This document shows positions 8,205 to 17,856 of a stretch of DNA of 64,000 bases, piece by piece (position 1 is the first letter of the stretch; every line of letters starts with the position of its first letter). Source of the DNA: Azospirillum oryzae (GTDB lineage Bacteria; Pseudomonadota; Alphaproteobacteria; Azospirillales; Azospirillaceae); assembly GCF_008364795.1 (NCBI RefSeq), contig NZ_VTTM01000002.1, positions 1,022,590-1,086,589 on the forward strand, in the 5' to 3' direction. A program made the position numbers and the translations under genes. The notes beneath the pieces are model-generated. The model saw nothing but the letters and a program-made list of their open reading frames with translations, searched no databases and was not told where the DNA came from.

Positions 8205-8639
8205 ATGGCCAAGATCAGCGGTAACCCTTTCCTCGAATTCGATCCGTCCAAGCTGATGGGCGACCTGAAGGTGCCGGGCGTGGACGTCGAGTCCATCATC
8301 GCCAGCCAGCGCCGCAACATCGAGGCGGTGACCGCTGCCAACCAGCTGGCCTTCGAAGGCTTCCAGGCCATCGTCCGTCGTCAGGCCGAGGTGCTGCGCA
8401 CCGTCGCCGAGGACGTGAACCGCGCCGTCGGTGAACTGACCGCCGCCGGCACCCCGGAAGAGAAGGCCGCCAAGCAGGCCGATCTGGTCAAGACCGCCTT
8501 CGAGAAGTCGCTGGCCAACATCCGCGAGCTGAGCGAGATGATCGCCAAGTCGAACACCGAGGCCGCCGAGATCCTGACCAAGCGCGTGTCGGACAGCCTG
8601 GACGAGGTCAAGGCCGCCATCGCCAAGGCGAAGTCCTGA
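8205..8639 (+). CDS. phaP: phasin (polyhydroxyalkanoate granule-associated protein)
   Basis: 144 residues, the usual size for a phasin. It starts MAKISGNPFLEFDPSKLM and continues with the amphipathic phasin_2 helices: IIASQRRNIEAVTAANQLAFEG, then AIVRRQAEVLRTVAEDVNRA and a Lys/Glu-rich helix to the end. No cysteine. Phasins coat polyhydroxybutyrate granules and control their size. The start at 8205 is chosen over the open frame from 8100 because the family begins here and the upstream part overlaps the promoter and operator 2. A strong terminator follows. Regulation by a PhaR-type repressor is inferred from the two operators. Confidence 0.92.
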   Translation: MAKISGNPFLEFDPSKLMGDLKVPGVDVESIIASQRRNIEAVTAANQLAFEGFQAIVRRQAEVLRTVAEDVNRAVGELTAAGTPEEKAAKQADLVKTAFEKSLANIRELSEMIAKSNTEAAEILTKRVSDSLDEVKAAIAKAKS

Positions 8640-8670
8640 TCCACTCCGGTCCGCCGGAAATCAGCGAAGA

Positions 8671-8697
8671 GGGGTCGCCGTCGGCGGCCCCTTTTTC
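8671..8697 (+). terminator. rho-independent terminator of the phasin gene
   Basis: GGGGTCGCC-GTC-GGCGGCCCC forms a GC stem and is followed directly by TTTTT. Confidence 0.85.
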
Positions 8698-8793
8698 GTT
8701 TGTGCCTGACGGTCCGGACGCGCCTTCCCGGTTCCGATGCCGGTGTCGCCGCGCTACGCTGGCGTCGATCGCAAGAACCGCATCGGACCCGCC

Positions 8794-9129
8794 ATGACCA
8801 TTTCTTACGACGACTTCGCCAAGGTCGACATCCGCGTCGGCACCATCCGCGTCGTCGATGCCTTTCCGGAGGCGCGCAAGCCGGCATACAAGCTGACCAT
8901 CGATTTCGGCGGCGAGATCGGTACCAAGCGCAGTTCCGCCCAGATCACCAGCCACTACGCCGCCGAGGCGCTGGTCGGCCGTCAGGTGTTGGCGGTGGTG
9001 AATTTCCCGCCCAAGCGCATCGGTCCCTTCACCAGCGAGGTTCTGTGCCTGGGCCTGCCCGACGCCGAGGGCGCCGTGGTGCTGGTCGGCCCGGATCATG
9101 CGGTTCCTGACGGCGCGCGGCTGTTCTGA
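8794..9129 (+). CDS. csaA: CsaA-type tRNA-binding protein
   Basis: 111 residues, full length for CsaA. It carries the EMAP/CsaA OB-fold sequence KVDIRVGTIRVVDAFPEARK, SSAQITSHYAAEALVGRQVL and NFPPKRIGPFTSEVLCLGL. The family binds tRNA and has been linked to chaperone activity in export. The start at 8794 gives the canonical MTISYDDFAKVD N-terminus; the frame is open further upstream but the extra 19 residues overlap the intergenic region after the phasin terminator. Confidence 0.9.
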   Translation: MTISYDDFAKVDIRVGTIRVVDAFPEARKPAYKLTIDFGGEIGTKRSSAQITSHYAAEALVGRQVLAVVNFPPKRIGPFTSEVLCLGLPDAEGAVVLVGPDHAVPDGARLF

Positions 9130-9333
9130 TTTCGTCCGTTTTGCTGGGACGGCATGAAAGATTCGGTCATGCCGCACCTACGAAAAAATCACCCCGAGGT
9201 TGAATTCATGCGGCTCTCATAAGGCGACAAGTTGCCGCAGGGTTCGTATGTATTTTAAATGAATGCAGTCTAAACCGGGATGGCATAGTGCGGCGCGACT
9301 GCGACTTCGCACCTGCAACATGTCTCCTGGTGG

Positions 9334-11343
9334 ATGGCACTCATGGACGCCCTTCGCGCCTTCGTCGGCCGGCTTTCGATCTCCACGAAAGTCACGGTGT
9401 TGAACCTCTTCGGCATGCTGGTTCTCAGCACGGCCATCCTGTTCGCGATCGGTCAGGTGATCGTGCGCGACCTCGAACGGCAGGCCATCGAGATGCAGCG
9501 GCTCAGCATGGACATCGCCTGGTCGTCGCTGCAGGAGCGCGGCGGCCAGTTCTCCGTTGCCGACGGCAAGCTGCTGCTGGACGGGGTCGTGATGAACGAC
9601 AACAACCTCGTGGTCGACAAGATCAAGCGCATCACCGGGGGTACCGCCACCCTGTTCCTGGGCGACCGCCGCATCGCCACCAACGTCGCCAAGCCGGACG
9701 GCACGCGCGCCGTCGGCACCACGCTGGCACAGGGTCCGGCCTATGAGGCGGTGCTACGCCAGGGCGTTCCCTTCCGCGGCATGGTCGATATCCTGGGCGA
9801 GCCCTATTACGCCGCCTATGATCCGATCAAGGACGCTGCCGGCAAACCGGTCGGCATCCTCTATGTCGGCATCAAGAAGGCGGAGGTGTTCAAGACCTTC
9901 GACGACAGCATGCGCTTCGCCACCATGCTGGTGGTGATCTGCGCCCTGGTTCTGGCGGTGCCGGGCTATCTGGTGTCGCGTTGGCTGCTGCGTCCGCTGG
10001 GCCAGCTCAGCCAGGTGATGACCGCGCTGTCCTCCGGCGATCTGTCGGCGAGCGTCGCCGGCGTGAACCGCCTGGACGAGATCGGCGCGATGTCGCGCTC
10101 CGTCCTCGTCTTCCGCGACGGCATGGCCGAGGCGGAGCGCCTGCGCGCCGAGCAGGAGCATCAGCGCATCCAGGGCGAGGCGCAGAAGCGCAAGGCGCTG
10201 CAGTCGATGGCCGACACGGTGGAACTGGAAAGCCGCAGCGCCGTCGAACGCGTCGCCGCACGCACGCAGGAGATGGACCGCAATGCCGGCGCCATGGCGA
10301 CATCGGCCGGGCTGGTCGGCTCAAACGCCCAGAACGTCGCCGCCGCTGCGGCCCAGGCGCTCAGCAACGCCCAGGCGGTGGCCTCCGCCGCCGAGCAGCT
10401 CTCGGCATCCATCGAGGAGATCGGCAATCAGGTCGGCCATGCCGCCGGGGTCACCCGCGCCGCCGTCGCCGCCAGCAACCGGACCGAGACCACCATCGAA
10501 TCGCTGTCCTCGGCGGTCAGCCGCATCGGCGACGTGGCGGAACTGATCCAGGGCATCGCCGCCCAGACCAACCTGCTTGCCCTGAACGCCACCATCGAGG
10601 CGGCGCGGGCTGGGGAGGCGGGGAAAGGCTTCGCCGTCGTCGCCGGCGAGGTGAAGAACCTCGCCAACCAGACCTCGCGCTCGACCGAGGAGATCTCGCG
10701 CCTGATCGCCGAAATCCAGGCGGTCACCGCCCGCAGCGTTGAGGAGGTGCGCGACATCAGCCGCACCATCGGCGAGATCGACGCCATTTCCGGCACCGTC
10801 GCCGCCGCGGTGGAACAGCAGGCGTCGGCGACCCAGGAGATCTCGCGCAATGTCGGCCAGACCGCCGGCGCGGCCACCGATGTCTCCATCCGCATCGACG
10901 AGGTGTCGCGCGAGGCCAAGGTGACGGAGGAGCGCGCCGACATGCTGCGCGCCGGGGCGTCGGAAGTGACCCACAGCATCGACGAACTGATGCATGTGCT
11001 GGTGCGCGCCGTGCGCACGGCGACCGACGATGTGGATCGCCGCAGCGTGCCGCGCTATCGCGTCGAGGCACCCTGCATCGTGGAGGGGGCGGAGGGTCGG
11101 CTGACGGTGCGGCTGCTGGACATTTCGCGCCATGGCGCGGCGCTGGACGAGGCCGACGCCGTCGGCACCTGCGGCACCCTGCTGTTCGACAGCCTGGGCG
11201 TGGCGCTGCCCTTCGACGCCTTCAATCGGGAAGAGGGAGTGGTGCGCGTCCGCTTCCGGCTGGCCGAGATCGACCGTCAGGCCTTCGATACCCGCTTCGA
11301 TCGGTTCGAAGAGGCGATGGCCGGGCGCCGCCTGGCTGGCTGA
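9334..11343 (+). CDS. methyl-accepting chemotaxis protein with C-terminal PilZ domain
   Basis: 669 residues. TM1 at about 19-44, a periplasmic single-Cache-type sensor (about 45-190), TM2 at about 194-215, HAMP to about 270, then the cytoplasmic signalling rod with the hairpin tip at about 406-450 ([20 protein letters not shown]). Residues from about 568 form a PilZ domain: RRSVPRYR matches the R-x3-R element and DISRHGAAL the [DN]-x-S-x-x-G element, so c-di-GMP binding is expected. Chemoreceptors of this architecture, such as Tlp1 of Azospirillum brasilense, act in energy taxis. An ATG at 9343 is an alternative start. No che genes are adjacent. Confidence 0.93.
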   Translation: MALMDALRAFVGRLSISTKVTVLNLFGMLVLSTAILFAIGQVIVRDLERQAIEMQRLSMDIAWSSLQERGGQFSVADGKLLLDGVVMNDNNLVVDKIKRITGGTATLFLGDRRIATNVAKPDGTRAVGTTLAQGPAYEAVLRQGVPFRGMVDILGEPYYAAYDPIKDAAGKPVGILYVGIKKAEVFKTFDDSMRFATMLVVICALVLAVPGYLVSRWLLRPLGQLSQVMTALSSGDLSASVAGVNRLDEIGAMSRSVLVFRDGMAEAERLRAEQEHQRIQGEAQKRKALQSMADTVELESRSAVERVAARTQEMDRNAGAMATSAGLVGSNAQNVAAAAAQALSNAQAVASAAEQLSASIEEIGNQVGHAAGVTRAAVAASNRTETTIESLSSAVSRIGDVAELIQGIAAQTNLLALNATIEAARAGEAGKGFAVVAGEVKNLANQTSRSTEEISRLIAEIQAVTARSVEEVRDISRTIGEIDAISGTVAAAVEQQASATQEISRNVGQTAGAATDVSIRIDEVSREAKVTEERADMLRAGASEVTHSIDELMHVLVRAVRTATDDVDRRSVPRYRVEAPCIVEGAEGRLTVRLLDISRHGAALDEADAVGTCGTLLFDSLGVALPFDAFNREEGVVRVRFRLAEIDRQAFDTRFDRFEEAMAGRRLAG

Positions 11344-11423
11344 TCCAGGTTTGCCGGATCAGAACTGGCTGGGCGGCAATGCCGGACCGCGCGATGTGCC
11401 GACGGGCGGGCTAGGGCAGCCCC

Positions 11424-12164
11424 TTAGACCCCGGCCCGGCGGACGGCGGCGGCGTGGACTGGCGGCGGCGTAATGCCGGTCCGCGCCTGTTCCAGGGCTC
11501 CCTGCTGCCGGGCGGCGAAGACGCCGGCCTCCGTCCGGTTGCGGAAATGCAGCTTGGACAGAACGCTGCGCACCATCGACTTGATGACCGCTTCCGACAG
11601 GTCCAACGCGTTGGCGATGGTGCGGTTGTTCATGCCCTCGCCCAGCAGGCGCAGCGTCTCGAATTCCGGATCGGACAGGCGTGGCAGAAGCGTCAGCCGG
11701 ATCTCGTCGACGCCAAGGCGTGACAGGAACTGCTTGGGCATCAGGCAATGGCCTTCCAGCCCCAGATCCAGCAGCTCGTTGATGCGGTCGACGTTCAGAT
11801 CCTCGAACACCCACGCGTCGGCGAAGGCCAGGATATGGGCGGCGTCCAGCAGCTCACGCGAAGACAGCACGACGACGATCCGCGAGCGGCGGGACAGCCG
11901 CAGATAGACCATCGGTTCGTTCTCGCGCAACGCGGTGAACTGCTGCAGCCCGATCAGGATCGCATCCGGCGTCAGCGCGCTCTGGGTCAGTTCTCCGATG
12001 TCGTGCAGAACCGTGACCCGGTGACGACCGCCACGGTCCAGTTGCTGCACCACGTTCTCGGTCAGCGCGTTGTTGTCGAGAATCAGGCAGACATGCATGG
12101 GAGTCACCGCGTTGCGGGTCTGGTGAGATGCTTTCTCATGGGCGTACTCATGGTGTGTGTGCAT
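11424..12164 (-). CDS. LuxR-type regulator with degenerate receiver domain
   Basis: 246 residues from the first ATG; an ATG at 12098 gives 224 residues and a cleaner receiver start (MHVCLILDNNALTENVVQQL). Neither start has a strong ribosome-binding site. The N-terminal half has receiver-like alternating beta/alpha pattern, but the phosphoacceptor position reads AILIGLQQ, with no aspartate. Residues about 175-240 are a LuxR/NarL helix-turn-helix (LSDPEFETLRLLGEGMNNRT, IANALDLSEAVIKSMVRSVL). The Azospirillum flocculation regulator FlcA is of this general class; identity with FlcA is not shown. It is divergent from another LuxR-type gene across 950 bp. Confidence 0.8.
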   Translation of the reverse strand: MHTHHEYAHEKASHQTRNAVTPMHVCLILDNNALTENVVQQLDRGGRHRVTVLHDIGELTQSALTPDAILIGLQQFTALRENEPMVYLRLSRRSRIVVVLSSRELLDAAHILAFADAWVFEDLNVDRINELLDLGLEGHCLMPKQFLSRLGVDEIRLTLLPRLSDPEFETLRLLGEGMNNRTIANALDLSEAVIKSMVRSVLSKLHFRNRTEAGVFAARQQGALEQARTGITPPPVHAAAVRRAGV

Positions 12165-13115
12165 GGGTCAGCTCTATCTGGAGGAGGCATCCACGGCCGG
12201 CCCGGCTCAGGGCATTGCCGCCTGCGTCTAAGGGTTGAAGAGGAACCGGCCGGTTGGCCCAGGCACGTCATCATAAAACTCACGTCATCCGGAAAATTAT
12301 TGTGGGCATCGAAGTATTTCCGCGCGGACTGCAAACTCCCCCTTCATCGGGATCGGGGAAGTCCTGTTCGCACCGCGTGATTTAGAAATGAACCGGGCTC
12401 CGCGTAAATCAGGCGATGGATGATCAGCCAAGATCGCCTATCGTCTCCTTGTTGGTCGCCTCAGGTTTCGAAACGGTAACACCTATGGAATGATGTGTGC
12501 TGAGCGGGTCACAGGGGAATGCGCGTTGGTACAGGCATCCATCAGGGATATCCTTTCGGTTTGGTCGGCGGTTTTCCTTACTCTTCTGCGCGTTCGAATC
12601 GGGATTAACCAAATCCCTGCCACACGAACGTCGCAAAGATGGCAAGGTTCCAGAAAAATTCCCGTCGCTAATGGAGACAACAGGTCTCCTTTCGAATGAT
12701 CCCGATCGGGCCAAATGAATCTGATGCGCTCGCGCGATAACTCCGTTCGCGCGCGCAGAAGAAACTATGACTTTTGGCGGAAGTAATTCTTGGTCGTACC
12801 ATGACCAAAGGTGCCTCGAAGAGGCATGTCGGCTTCGAATGACCTATGGCCCTTGTCAGGATACAGGGTCCCGACCGATCGTGGTATCAGATACCCAACA
12901 CAGCGAAGAACAAGCCCACAACGGCAGACGGTCTTCCGGCCGATGTCCGCAGAGGGCGTACAGACCAATCGACCACCAAGCCATGTATTCGGCGCGAATG
13001 TGGTGATCCGGGTGCCGCGGGGGCGTGCCGGACAACATCGACAACAGCCCTGACGGGCGGTCGTTCGCAAGCGGACGGCACCGGCAAGGGTCGGCGAGCG
13101 AGGATGACGGGGACC
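12165..13115. other. 950-bp gene-free region between two divergent LuxR-type regulators
   Basis: No open frame here has convincing codon use, ribosome-binding site or family resemblance. It is less GC-rich than the genes around it. It holds a direct repeat of CACGTCATC (12264-12272 and 12281-12289), a dyad TTGGTC/GACCAA (12790-12808), a short stem TGCCTC-GAA-GAGGCA (12812-12826) and a palindrome GGTATC-A-GATACC (12883-12895). A long regulated leader or an unannotated small RNA is possible. Confidence 0.5.
12264..12289. repeat. direct repeat CACGTCATC, two copies 17 bp apart
   Basis: Identical nonamers at 12264-12272 and 12281-12289, about 100-125 bp upstream of the leftward LuxR-type gene. 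The arrangement is that of a tandem half-site for a regulator; no factor is identified. Confidence 0.35.
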
Positions 13116-13757
13116 ATGAAGATTCTGATCGGGGACGACCATCTGCTGTTTCGCGAAGGCCTGCGCCGTCTGCTGGAACAACTGCAGGGCGAGGCCAGCT
13201 TCGTCGAGGCCGGGACCTTCGACGAGGTGCTGGACCAGTGCCGGGCCGGCAGCACCTTCGACATCATCCTGATGGACCTGCATATGCCGAACTGGCCGGG
13301 CTTCGACGGCCTGCGCGAGATCCAGGCGCTGCAGCCGGGCGTGCCGGTGGTTGTGATCTCCGCGTCGGAGGCCCTGGGCGACATCCGTGGCGCGCTCGAC
13401 CATGGCGCGACCGGCTACATCCCGAAGTCGAGCAGCGTGAAGGTGATGATGGGCGCCCTGAACCTGGTGTTCTCGGGCGGCATCTACCTGCCGCCGGGCG
13501 CGCTGACCGCCAGCATGGAGGCCGCGCCGCGCCGCCGCACGGTGGACATGTCCGACCGCAGCGCCGGCTATGGTCTGACCCAGCGCCAGCGCGAAGTGCT
13601 GGAATGCCTGCGTCTCGGCAAGTCGAACAAGCAGATCGCCTATGAGCTGGGCCTGTCGGAAGGCACGGTGAAGATCCACGTCACCGCCATCTTCAAGTCG
13701 CTGGGCGTCAAGAACCGCACCCAGGCGGTCATCGCCGCCGCCGCCATGTCGGCGTAA
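13116..13757 (+). CDS. NarL/LuxR-family response regulator
   Basis: 213 residues. The receiver is complete: acidic pair D7/D8 in MKILIGDDH, phosphoacceptor D54 in IILMDLHMPNWPGFDG, and K104 in GYIPKSSS. A linker leads to a LuxR-type helix-turn-helix at about 152-205 (GLTQRQREVLECLRLGKSNK, IAYELGLSEGTVKIHVTAIF). An ATG at 13104 would add MTGT; the frame stays open much further upstream but that part shows no family resemblance. No histidine kinase is adjacent, so the partner is unknown. A strong terminator follows. Confidence 0.9.
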   Translation: MKILIGDDHLLFREGLRRLLEQLQGEASFVEAGTFDEVLDQCRAGSTFDIILMDLHMPNWPGFDGLREIQALQPGVPVVVISASEALGDIRGALDHGATGYIPKSSSVKVMMGALNLVFSGGIYLPPGALTASMEAAPRRRTVDMSDRSAGYGLTQRQREVLECLRLGKSNKQIAYELGLSEGTVKIHVTAIFKSLGVKNRTQAVIAAAAMSA

Positions 13758-13813
13758 GAGTCGAGGGTCCGAACGACGTCGACCGATCCGGGGCACGTAC
13801 GGGTCGCGGAACT

Positions 13814-13851
13814 GGGCCGTGGGGCATCGCCTCCACGGCCCGTTTTCTTTT
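13814..13851 (+). terminator. rho-independent terminator after the response regulator
   Basis: GGGCCGTGG (13814-13822) pairs with CCACGGCCC (13833-13841), followed by TTTTCTTTT at 13843-13851. Confidence 0.85.
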
Positions 13852-14040
13852 GGCGGCAACGGCCGGACACCCGTCCACGGCAGTGAGCCTCTTGACCCGG
13901 CGGGTTGCCCGATGCTATCCGCCCCTCTTGATCTTGTGGAATCATCCGACCGGCTCGCCGGCCGGACGGGTTCCGCCTGACCCGCGCCGCCATCCGGGCC
14001 GTGCGCGACGCCGCCACCGCAGGGACGCAACCGCAGCGCC

Positions 14041-14685
14041 ATGAGCGATATTTTCCGCGAAGTCGACGAGGATCTGCGCCGGGACCGCGCGGAGCACCTG
14101 TTCAAGAGGTATGGCGGCGCCATGATCGCCGCGGCCGTCCTGGTCGTCGCCGGCACCGGCGGCTACAGCTACTGGCGCCATTGGCAGGCGCAGCAGAAGC
14201 AGGAGCAGACCGCCGCCCTGGTCACCGCCATCTCGCAGAGCGCCCAGGGACCGGAGAAGGGGGTGGAGGCGCTGTCGGCCTTCGCCGGCTCCGCCAAGCC
14301 CGACCTCGCCGCCATCGCCCAGTTCAACGCCGCGGCGCTGCTGATCCGCCAGACCAAGCCGGACGAGGCTGCGACCATCTATGACGGCATCGCCGCCAAC
14401 AGCTCCGTGCCGGCCGAGTACCGCGACCTCGCCACCCTGCTGGCGGTGACGCAGCGTGCGGAAAAGGGCGACCCGGCCCAGCTGACGGCGAAGCTGCAGC
14501 CGTTGACCGCCGACACCAGCCCCTGGCGCTTCACGGCGCGCGAGCTGACGGCGATGCTGGCCGCCCGCGCCGGTGACACGGAAAAGGCGCGCACGCTCTA
14601 CAAGCAACTGGCGGATGACCAGCAAGCGCCGTCGGGCGTGCGTGGCCGTGCCGCCGATCTCGCCTCCCTCTACGGCAAGGGCTGA
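14041..14685 (+). CDS. YfgM-like tetratricopeptide membrane protein
   Basis: 214 residues: short cytoplasmic N-terminus (MSDIFREVDEDLRRDRAEHL), one membrane segment at about 27-46, then a periplasmic region of TPR-like helices (TPR_21 type). The gene order yfgM-bamB-der is conserved widely; E. coli YfgM is an ancillary SecYEG-associated factor that works with periplasmic chaperones. Nine bases separate it from bamB. Confidence 0.87.
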   Translation: MSDIFREVDEDLRRDRAEHLFKRYGGAMIAAAVLVVAGTGGYSYWRHWQAQQKQEQTAALVTAISQSAQGPEKGVEALSAFAGSAKPDLAAIAQFNAAALLIRQTKPDEAATIYDGIAANSSVPAEYRDLATLLAVTQRAEKGDPAQLTAKLQPLTADTSPWRFTARELTAMLAARAGDTEKARTLYKQLADDQQAPSGVRGRAADLASLYGKG

Positions 14686-14694
14686 TCCAGGGCC

Positions 14695-16053
14695 ATGAAG
14701 AACAACAAGATGAAGGCCGGCTCCATCCGCCGCGCGGCGCTGCTGTCCGCATCGCTGCTGTCCGTCTTTCTCGCCGGCTGCGACACCATCGACGGCTGGT
14801 TCGGCAAGACGCCCGATCCGCCCTTGCCGGGCAAGCGCGTCGCCGTTCTCCAGCGCGAGCGCAAGGTGGAGCCGGACGCCCAGCTCGCCGCCGTCGCCGT
14901 GACCGTGCCGCCGCCGGTCGCCAATGCGGCCTGGGCGCAGCCGGGCGGCACGCCGGACCATGTGCTGGGCAACCTCGCCTTGTCGGCCAACCCGTCCGAC
15001 GCCTGGCGCGCCGACATCGGCTCCGGTTCCAGCAGCTCGCGCGCGCTGCTCGGCACGCCGGTGATCGCCGACGGCCGCATCTTCGCGATGGACGCCGACT
15101 CGCACGTCTCCGCGCTGAACGAGCGAAGCGGCCAGTCGCTGTGGCGGGTCGACACCCGGCCGGAGAATGAGCGCGGCGGTGCCACCGGCGGCGGTGTCGC
15201 TTATGCCGACGGCCGCGTCTATGCCGCCACCGGCTTCGCCGAGGTGCTGTCGCTCGACGCCGCCACCGGCAAGATCCTGTGGCGCAAGCGCATCGCAGGC
15301 CCGGTCCGCGGCGCGCCCACGGTGGTCGGCGGTCGCGTGCTGGTCATCACGCTCGACAACCAGACCATCGCGCTCTCCACCGACGACGGCGCGGTGCAGT
15401 GGTCGCAGCAGGGCATCCTGGAGACCGCCGGGCTGCTCGGCGCCGCCAGCCCCGCCGCCACCGGCACGCTGGTCGTCTCCCCCTATTCCTCCGGCGAGTT
15501 GTTCGGCCTGCGCCCGGAAAACGGCCGCGTGGCCTGGCAGGACAGCCTGGCCGCCATCCGCCGCACCGGCCAGCTGAGCAATCTGGCAGACATCCGCGGC
15601 CTGCCGGTGGTCGACCGCGGCAATGTCTACGCCATCGGCCATTCCGGCCGCATGGTCGCCATCGACGAGCGGATCGGCGCCCGCATCTGGGAAACGGAAA
15701 TCGGCGGCGTCCAGACCCCCTGGCTGGCCGGCGACTACCTGTTCACCGTCACCAACGACCAGGAGGTGGTCGCGGTGGCGCGCCAGAACGGCAAGGTCCG
15801 TTGGGTGGCGCCGCTCGCCCGCTTCAAGGATCCGGAGGACAAGTCGGGTCCGATCGTGTGGTCCGGCCCGGTGATGGCGGGCAGCCGCCTGTGGGTCACC
15901 GGCTCCAACGGCCAGCTGCTCGGCCTGTCGCCGTCCGACGGCCAGGTGGAGGTGACCCGTTCGCTCCCCACCGGTTCCTACTTGCCGCCGGTCGTTGCCA
16001 ACAACACTCTTTATGTGCTGTGCGACAACGGAACGCTCGTCGCGTTCCGCTGA
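14695..16053 (+). CDS. bamB: outer membrane assembly lipoprotein BamB
   Basis: 452 residues. Signal peptide with lipobox LAGC, lipidated cysteine at C29. The rest is a PQQ-type beta-propeller: repeats such as GRIFAMDADSHVSALNERSG, YAATGFAEVLSLDAATGKIL and VYAIGHSGRMVAIDERIGAR. BamB binds BamA and aids beta-barrel insertion at the outer membrane. The protein is longer than E. coli BamB (392), mainly through the N-terminal linker before the propeller. Next to yfgM and der as expected. Confidence 0.94.
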   Translation: MKNNKMKAGSIRRAALLSASLLSVFLAGCDTIDGWFGKTPDPPLPGKRVAVLQRERKVEPDAQLAAVAVTVPPPVANAAWAQPGGTPDHVLGNLALSANPSDAWRADIGSGSSSSRALLGTPVIADGRIFAMDADSHVSALNERSGQSLWRVDTRPENERGGATGGGVAYADGRVYAATGFAEVLSLDAATGKILWRKRIAGPVRGAPTVVGGRVLVITLDNQTIALSTDDGAVQWSQQGILETAGLLGAASPAATGTLVVSPYSSGELFGLRPENGRVAWQDSLAAIRRTGQLSNLADIRGLPVVDRGNVYAIGHSGRMVAIDERIGARIWETEIGGVQTPWLAGDYLFTVTNDQEVVAVARQNGKVRWVAPLARFKDPEDKSGPIVWSGPVMAGSRLWVTGSNGQLLGLSPSDGQVEVTRSLPTGSYLPPVVANNTLYVLCDNGTLVAFR

Positions 16054-16094
16054 TCGCGGATTTCCTCCGTCTGTTGTGAAAGGCCTTTGGCCCC

Positions 16095-17489
16095 ATGTCG
16101 TTCACCGTGGTCCTCGTCGGTCGGCCGAATGTCGGCAAATCGACTCTCTTCAACCGTCTGGCCGGCAAGAAGCTGGCCCTGGTGGACGATACGCCGGGCG
16201 TCACCCGTGACTGGCGCTCGGCCCCGGCCCATGTCGGCGGCCTGTCCTTCACGGTGGTCGATACCGCCGGTCTGGAGGACGTGACCGACGACAGCCTGGA
16301 GGCGCGGATGCGCCGCCAGACCGAGCAGGCGCTGGAGCGCGCCGACGTGGCGCTGTTCATCATCGACGCCCGCGCCGGCATCACGCCGCTGGACCGCCAT
16401 TTCGCCAACCTGCTGCGCCGGAGCAAGACCCCGGTCCTGCTGGTCGCCAACAAGACCGAAGGCAAGGCCAGCCAGCCCGGCATGTTCGAATCCTACGAGC
16501 TGGGCCTGGGCGATCCGATCCCGCTGTCCGCCGAGCATGGCGAGGGCATGGCCGATCTGGTCGAGGCGCTGCTGCCCTACGCCCCGCCGGAAGACACCGG
16601 CGAGGTCGAGGAGAAGGACGACGGCTTCGACCCCTCCATTCCGGTCGGTGACCAGCCGGAGCCGGAAGAGGACCGCAGCAAGCCGATCCAGATCGCCATC
16701 GTCGGCCGTCCGAATGTCGGCAAATCGACCCTGCTGAACAGCCTGCTCGGTGAGGAGCGCGTGCTGACCGGCCCCGAGGCCGGCATGACCCGCGACGCCA
16801 TCTCCGTCGACTGGGAATGGCGCGACCGCCGCTTCAAGCTGGTCGACACCGCCGGCATGCGCCGCCGCGCCCGTGTGGACGAGAAGGTGGAGAAGCTGGC
16901 GGTCGCCGACAGCCTGCGCGTCATCCGCATGGCCAATGTCGTGGTGCTGGTGGTCGATGCCGCCGCCATCCTCGACAAGCAGGACCTGACCATCGCGCGC
17001 CTGGTGATCTCGGAGGGCCGCGCCCTTGTGATCGCCGTCAACAAGTGGGACACGGTCGACGACCGCGCGATGGCGTTGCGTCAGGTCGAGGACAAGCTGC
17101 AGGCCTCGCTCGGCTACATCAAGGGCGTGAAGGTCGTCACCATCTCGGCGCTGAAGGGCCACAAGCTCGACACGCTGCTGGACGGTGTGCTGGAGACCTA
17201 CAACGTCTGGAATCGCCGCATCCCGACGGCGCAGCTGAACCGCTGGATCGAAGGCGTCCTGGAACACCACCCGCCGCCCCTGGTCGAGGGTCGCCGGGTC
17301 AAGATCCGCTACGTCACCCAGGTGAAGACCCGTCCGCCGACTTTCGCGCTGTTCGTCAACAAGCCGCTGGATTTGCCGGAAAGCTACCAGCGCTACCTGA
17401 CCACCCACTTGCGCGACAGCTTCGACATGCCCGGCGTGCCGGTGCGCCTGCTGCTGCGCAAGGGCAAGAACCCCTACGCCGAGGATTGA
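16095..17489 (+). CDS. der: ribosome biogenesis GTPase Der (EngA)
   Basis: 464 residues with the diagnostic tandem GTPase domains: first P-loop GRPNVGKST at about 8-16, DTAGLED and NKTE; an acidic linker around 160-195; second P-loop GRPNVGKST near 204-212, DTAGM and NKWD; then a KH-like domain ending in [11 protein letters not shown]. Der is essential for 50S subunit maturation. Two long identical stretches encode the two P-loops. Confidence 0.97.
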   Translation: MSFTVVLVGRPNVGKSTLFNRLAGKKLALVDDTPGVTRDWRSAPAHVGGLSFTVVDTAGLEDVTDDSLEARMRRQTEQALERADVALFIIDARAGITPLDRHFANLLRRSKTPVLLVANKTEGKASQPGMFESYELGLGDPIPLSAEHGEGMADLVEALLPYAPPEDTGEVEEKDDGFDPSIPVGDQPEPEEDRSKPIQIAIVGRPNVGKSTLLNSLLGEERVLTGPEAGMTRDAISVDWEWRDRRFKLVDTAGMRRRARVDEKVEKLAVADSLRVIRMANVVVLVVDAAAILDKQDLTIARLVISEGRALVIAVNKWDTVDDRAMALRQVEDKLQASLGYIKGVKVVTISALKGHKLDTLLDGVLETYNVWNRRIPTAQLNRWIEGVLEHHPPPLVEGRRVKIRYVTQVKTRPPTFALFVNKPLDLPESYQRYLTTHLRDSFDMPGVPVRLLLRKGKNPYAED

Positions 17490-17497
17490 TCCGGAGA

Positions 17498-17527
17498 TTC
17501 CCTCTCTCCACAGGCGGGGAGAGGGAA
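17498..17527. terminator. bidirectional hairpin between der and slyX
   Basis: TTCCCTCTCTCC (17498-17509) pairs with GGGGAGAGGGAA (17516-17527) with one G-U pair around the loop ACAGGC, placed between convergent genes. There is no clear U-tract. Confidence 0.5.
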
Positions 17528-17568
17528 GAATGTGAGTGGGTCAAACGCCGCCACAAAGCCAACCCGAC

Positions 17569-17781
17569 TCAATAATGCGGCGGCGGCCGGTCGTCCTGCG
17601 GAGAGGCGATGGCATACTCCGCCGCCTCCACCCGATCGCGCATGCGCTTCAGCTGGGCGGTCAGGCGGTCGATGGTCTGGCCCTGGGCGAAGATGACCTC
17701 GGACATCTCCTCCGCCATGCGCTCGTGATGGGCGAGGCGACTTTCCAGATCGGCGAGGCGTTGTTCGAGAGCGGGATCCAT
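17569..17781 (-). CDS. slyX: SlyX family protein
   Basis: 70 residues starting MDPALEQRLADLESRLAHHE, with the SlyX coiled coil (MAEEMSEVIFAQGQTIDRLT) and the characteristic C-terminal PPPHY. The start at 17781 is chosen over an in-frame upstream start at 17826, which has no family resemblance. Function of SlyX is not established. Confidence 0.88.
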   Translation of the reverse strand: MDPALEQRLADLESRLAHHERMAEEMSEVIFAQGQTIDRLTAQLKRMRDRVEAAEYAIASPQDDRPPPHY

Positions 17782-17856
17782 TAGGCACCGGTCAGGGTAA
17801 GGGAAACGGGCCGCAAGATGGACCATTCCCCGCTCCGGGTCGAGATGCCTTTCCGC

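Noticed and set aside
9255-9282. FliA-type (sigma28) promoter upstream of the chemoreceptor: TAAA-N15-CCGGGAT
   Set aside because: The -35-like TAAA is correctly spaced but the -10 half departs too far from CCGATA.
12424-12714. Small open frames on both strands in the 950-bp intergenic region (for example 12424-12714 minus, 12490-12699 plus)
   Set aside because: They overlap each other, have no ribosome-binding site, carry rare codons and show no recognisable protein character.
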